A DNA stretch of 64,000 nt from Lepidurus packardi (Eukaryota > Arthropoda > Branchiopoda > Notostraca > Triopsidae). The first letter of the stretch is position 1. Every line of letters begins with the position of its first letter. A model generated the notes under the pieces. It was not told where the DNA came from and ran no database searches. It saw only the letters and a program-made list of their open reading frames with translations. Positions 60,413 to 64,000 of this stretch are shown here, one piece after another. The stretch covers positions 1 to 64,000 of the forward strand of contig JAKZAN010000161.1 of NCBI GenBank assembly GCA_023053545.1, in the 5' to 3' direction. The position numbers and the translations under genes are program-made.

Positions 60413-61346
60413 ATGAAGACACAATTCAAACAAACTCCCTATCTTCACCAGAAACCTCCCTCTACGCACAATAACTTCCACTTCGAGTACCCCTCCGACA
60501 TCTACAGTTCTATCGACATCCAGCCCCCACAACCAACCTCCCCATACTCACTAGACCTAATAACACTCCCTCGACTAGTCCTCCCAACTCCACCAAGAAG
60601 AGTCTCGCAGCTTCAGACACCGACCAGCCCATGATAACTCCTCGGTCAGCCTTGACAGTAGTATAATATCTGAAATAGACATCCCACCCCTCAGAGAGGT
60701 GTTTGAAAAACCCAAACACACATTTTCAAAAAGCTCACTCGTCGTATCTCGGGAGAATATCGAACTCAAACTTATTAATACCCAGACGACTGAAGAACTC
60801 ATCCGACTGCTCAACAGAGGGGATTAGCGAGTCACCCTCAACATTTCTTTGAGAGATCATATAGAAGGGCTCACAATTAGTGCTCCAAAGTTCCTAGAGA
60901 GTATGGGCTCCGATGATATCAGGATTGAAGTCGGCGAAATCGATGAGATCGGGGATGTGTTCAGTGCCATAGTCATAGAAGCAAAGTCTCGGACCTCTAA
61001 AGAGTGCATTGAGGTGCCCCTGACCATCCGATACGCGATGCCACGCATCAGGGTGGACTACGAAGGCAGTAACTAGTTGCTAACCGTGGAGAATAATCGT
61101 TTTGTGCATATCAGACTGAAAGAGAACGTATTCAAGGAGTACTCCCTGCAAATGACATCGAGCCACCAGTTGAGCCTGAGCCTATAAACCCCCTATGCAG
61201 AGTGTACCCTTTTCCCAGACTCGCTGCTTCTGATGGCCGGCCAACAGAGGAAGGTGAGTATCAGAACCAAGAGCAAGGTCTTCTGTATGGTTGCCAAGGT
61301 GTGTAACGCGAATCTAGCCTACGTCTTCAAGATATCAGTTTACTGA
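60413..61346 (+). CDS. Protein with Ig/MSP-like beta-sandwich region
   Basis: 298 aa; the 37-nt intron at 60487-60523 (GTACC...CCAG) is needed to join the N-terminal Pro/Gln/His-rich part (MKTQFKQTPYLHQKPPS) to the rest. From about residue 90 the protein is a run of beta-strands in two Ig-like units: LIRLLNRGDQRVTLNISLRD, IEVGEIDEIGDVFSAIVIEA and VPLTIRYAMPRIRVDY; then FVHIRLKENVFKEYSLQM, LLLMAGQQRKVSIRTKS and ANLAYVFKISVY. The pattern suits ASPM/SPD-2/Hydin or MSP-type domains often found in ciliary proteins. The match is by pattern, not sequence identity. Convergent with the next gene, 76 bp apart. Confidence 0.65.
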
Positions 61347-61422
61347 CGACTCGTTAATCTTAAGAGAAGGGCAGAAAGTAAAATTGATATTTCATCTATT
61401 TAGATATGGATTTTATATTTTA

Positions 61423-62941
61423 TCAAGAAGCTTCGGGAAAGTAACTAATGAGCTGTCCGAATCTGAACTGGGCAACTTGCAACTGCCCTGGAAGCTGGTT
61501 CTACTTCTAGAGCAGTGTCAGCTGGCTATCGATGCGTAGGCACTCTCCCTTGATTTAGGGGTTGATTTGACTGGCAGAAGTGGTATCGTTTTTCTTGACT
61601 GTCTTCAGAAGGTAGAAGTAGATTAGGTTTCCCAGCTCAGCCAGTAGATCTCCGTAGTTTTCATCGAATCGCTTGAAATCTTTAAGCTATCGCACAAGTA
61701 TACGTTCCAAAAGTTTGCGATAATCGTAGTCATGGAGTTTTGCCAAGAACGACTTCTTTACTTGCTGCAAACAGTAACCTTTGAAGTTTGGATCCTGTGC
61801 CTCTTGTAATACTCTCGACCACATGACTATTGCAGCCTTGCCTTATTTAAAACGCATCCTCTAAATACTAGAAAATATGGCATTCCGATCTTCTTGACTT
61901 AGCTGGCTGTACCCCCCAGCAAGTTCGGCAAGCCTCCGGACAAGTTTGTCCAGAGTGAGGGATCGGAACTTGCATGACTCAAATTATATTTCCTCGAATA
62001 GTGTGATGCACTCCAGGATATGCTCAGCCATGGGTTCCTTGGTATCTTTGGGTTCAGCGAGACGACCCTTATCTATGGTCATCGGAATGCCAGACATGGC
62101 TTTGCTGCCATGTAGGACAACATAGGCGAGATGTTCGAGTCGGGCATCGGCGGAATAGAACATTCTGTACATGATCTGGTTGTTGTGAAGATAGAGCTCA
62201 TACAGATCTACAGATTTGATATGCTGGACTAGATCTAGTATGTCAATAGACTTTTCCACACATAGGGAAGCGAGTATTTTTTTTAATGGTTGGCGGGGGA
62301 GGCAGCATTACAATTGAGTAGTGGATTTCAAACAGTTTGCTCAGCACCTGCATCACGTTGACTTTGGCAAGTTCGCTGTCTCTTAGTCTGTGCATACACT
62401 CCTCCAGCCACTCTGCATGTGATCTTTTCAGATTCTCCCTCGCCTCTGATTATTAGGTTGATTCAAGTAGATCAGAATAGGCCTTGAGGGTTTAGCTAAT
62501 ACAGCGTTAGAGGGTGTCCCAGTGCCGTAGTAGTCCCGGTTGGTCTATAAACACTACTAGCCCTTTCCCGAATTAATATTTCTGCTGAGCGTTCAACGTT
62601 TATATAGTGCCAACTGCACTTGACTAGGTAGAGTGGTCAGGATCCGAACAGAGTTTTTCGCATAACATGAGGATTGCATACTTGAGGGACTCCGCACATA
62701 ACACAATGCGGAGTGCAGGTTGCACATTAGTGACAGACGATGCTTTAACCAGGAGCTCTAGTAGTCCATCAAATGCATCCTTGAGGGTGTGCTGGTTGCT
62801 ATGGATGCAGGCCATGAGTTGATGAGCGTGCTAGACGGTCATGGGACTGTGCTAGAAGTATGAGAGAAGGCGGATGACATTGTCCTGATCGATTTGGAAT
62901 TGGGGATGCGAAATATCAAGGTTGGAACTATCCTAATACAT
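61423..62941 (-). CDS. Uncharacterised helical-repeat protein
   Basis: 485 aa from two exons; the 61-nt intron at 62251-62311 joins KLFEIHYSI to SIDILDLVQHIKS. Almost wholly helical, with HEAT/ARM-like pairs (TLKDAFDGLLELLVKASS, LRIVLCAESLKYAILMLCEK, SLTLDKLVRRLAELAGGYSQ, YRKLLERILVRQLKDFKRF). The first part resembles the N-terminal region of karyopherins but the protein is half their length. TAA/TAG Gln codons cluster at 62450-62620. No catalytic motif. It is divergent from the RAD5-like gene, with only 114 bp between start codons, so the promoter is shared. Confidence 0.68.
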
Positions 62942-63055
62942 CTTGAGGGAAACATAAATATCTAAAAAAGAGAATAGCTTGAACTCGTAAAAAACAACGC
63001 GGTCTAAGTGCTTTTAAAATCGTATAATTAAAAATAACAAGACTGACTCCTGATC

Positions 63056-64000
63056 ATGTCCCGCCTCCAATAACTCGAAACCTTCAGGGCTTTCACTAAT
63101 GACTACGCTGCCCCTGACGCTGAAATCCTCAAATTCATCGAATGGGGTCGTGGAAACCTGGAAATGGCTGTCAACTATTACTTCCAGAAAAAAACTACCA
63201 TCCCACAGGAAAAGCCTTCCCGAGTCCAGCCATCTCGGCAGTCGAAGACTCCTAACTCATCCTTAGTGAATGCCAACGATATCCTCAAAGAAGCAGCGGT
63301 GCGTTAGAAGAAGACAGAGTAATTCATCAACAAAGTGAAGAAGGGACTACGAATTGCCAATCAGAAAGAACAACTACAAAGAAACTATCCAGCAAGGCAG
63401 CAGCGACAAAGACCTAGCTGCTCTGGACTACTTGCCTGAGGTCATGAACTATGAAGAAAGGGTTGGCGAAAGTGGTATGGAACCATAGTTTGACGAAGGT
63501 GGTGCGATTGAAAGAGATAACACTGGTTCAATGAATTTGTCAAGGAGAGAAAATGCGCAGACGAAGTTTGTTGGATCGAGCATGGAGCTTGAAGTCAGAA
63601 TGCCCTCGAAGGAGAAAGATATGGCACCCTCGCCCTCGGCAGAAAAACTGGTTAAAACATCTGAGAAACCTGGCCTTGAACCTAGAGTTTACACTGCTCC
63701 AAATATCGAATCATAGAACTGGGAGGAAATATATTTGGGCGATACCGTTCTGCAATGCTTTTCGACATCCAAGACATGCCTCAAGCGTTGTGGTCCGGGG
63801 TCAGTTCTCACCCTGAAGCCACATATTGTTTCCAAAGAATAAAAGGCTAAGGACAAGAAGAACAAATTCAAGAAACCCGTAGTCGAAATTGTTGTATGGG
63901 TCTACTTTGAGGGCAATGAGATCGGCAGGCTAGAGAACGCAGACGGAGGAATTTTTAACTCGCTCTTGGCAGGAGATCTTGTACGAGCAGAGGTTGAAAC
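63056..64000 (+). CDS. RAD5/HLTF-like DNA repair protein, 5' part
   Basis: Cut off by the window end; about 299 codons are visible. A 46-nt intron lies at 63319-63364 (GTAAT...ATCAG). The N-terminus (residues 1-45) has a UBA/CUE-like helix set ending GRGNLEMAVNYYFQK, as at the start of yeast Rad5. After a polar linker, residues about 205-299 show a HIRAN-type domain: WEEIYLGDTVLQCFSTSKT, VLTLKPHIVSKEQKAKD, VVWVYFEGNEIGRLEN and IFNSLLAGDLVRAEVE. Rad5/HLTF proteins are Swi2/Snf2 helicases with a RING that promote PCNA polyubiquitination and fork reversal; HIRAN binds 3' DNA ends. The helicase and RING parts would lie beyond the window, so the full assignment is inferred. Confidence 0.72.

Noticed and set aside
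60178-60854. Long plus-strand TGA-free frame with two hydrophobic segments
   Set aside because: Overlaps the 3' end of the preceding gene and runs out of frame through the beta-sandwich gene, which is better supported by splicing.
1-64000. tRNA, rRNA, CRISPR arrays, transposons or bacterial-type operons
   Set aside because: None recognised by eye; a covariance-model and repeat search would be decisive for RNAs and mobile elements.

Overview
This window is the end of a ciliate macronuclear chromosome. It opens with about 37 uninterrupted CCCCAA telomere repeats. The genes use a ciliate nuclear code: TAA and TAG occur many times inside otherwise continuous, conserved reading frames, where they read as Gln, and nearly every gene ends in TGA. 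Read with the standard code, the same genes look like strings of short ORFs. Introns are small: most are 40-61 nt and a second group is 28-32 nt. A CCCCAA telomere with TAA/TAG=Gln is typical of oligohymenophorean ciliates. The base composition is much more balanced than in Tetrahymena or Paramecium, so the genus is left open.

Layout. 0-5.1 kb: telomere, then a divergent pair (two-finger C2HC protein; LMBR1 membrane protein) and a NEK-type kinase. 5.1-9.5 kb: gene-poor stretch holding one small acidic two-exon gene, a strong hairpin and an 18-bp palindrome. 9.5-13.4 kb: a coiled-coil protein, an orphan, an SppA-type S49 peptidase and a CDC26-like APC/C subunit. 13.6-22.7 kb: two giant convergent membrane-protein genes (1566 and 1400 aa). 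23-31.8 kb: a PCI-domain (eIF3e-like) protein and a 2341-aa UBR-box protein. 32-38.6 kb: a PLP alpha-oxoamine synthase, a small orphan, a voltage-sensor/class III nucleotide cyclase fusion and a C2 protein. 38.7-46.7 kb: a TPR protein, a coiled-coil protein, a karyopherin-like HEAT protein, an orphan and a small type I membrane protein. 47-51.8 kb: a class I-type photolyase, a kinase with an HED catalytic loop and a coiled-coil protein. 52-59.1 kb: an FKBP-TPR immunophilin, an enlarged COX5B-like protein and nephrocystin-4. 59.2-64 kb: four further genes, the last a RAD5/HLTF-like protein with a HIRAN domain that runs off the window.

There are no operons. Genes lie singly, about 75-560 bp apart outside the gene-poor stretch, with several divergent promoters and convergent 3' ends. 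Shared themes are signalling (voltage-sensor cyclase, two kinases, C2 protein), cilium biology (NPHP4), proteostasis (UBR-box protein, CDC26, FKBP-TPR, TPR protein, S49 peptidase) and DNA repair (photolyase, RAD5-like). No rRNA, tRNA, CRISPR array or transposable element was recognised.
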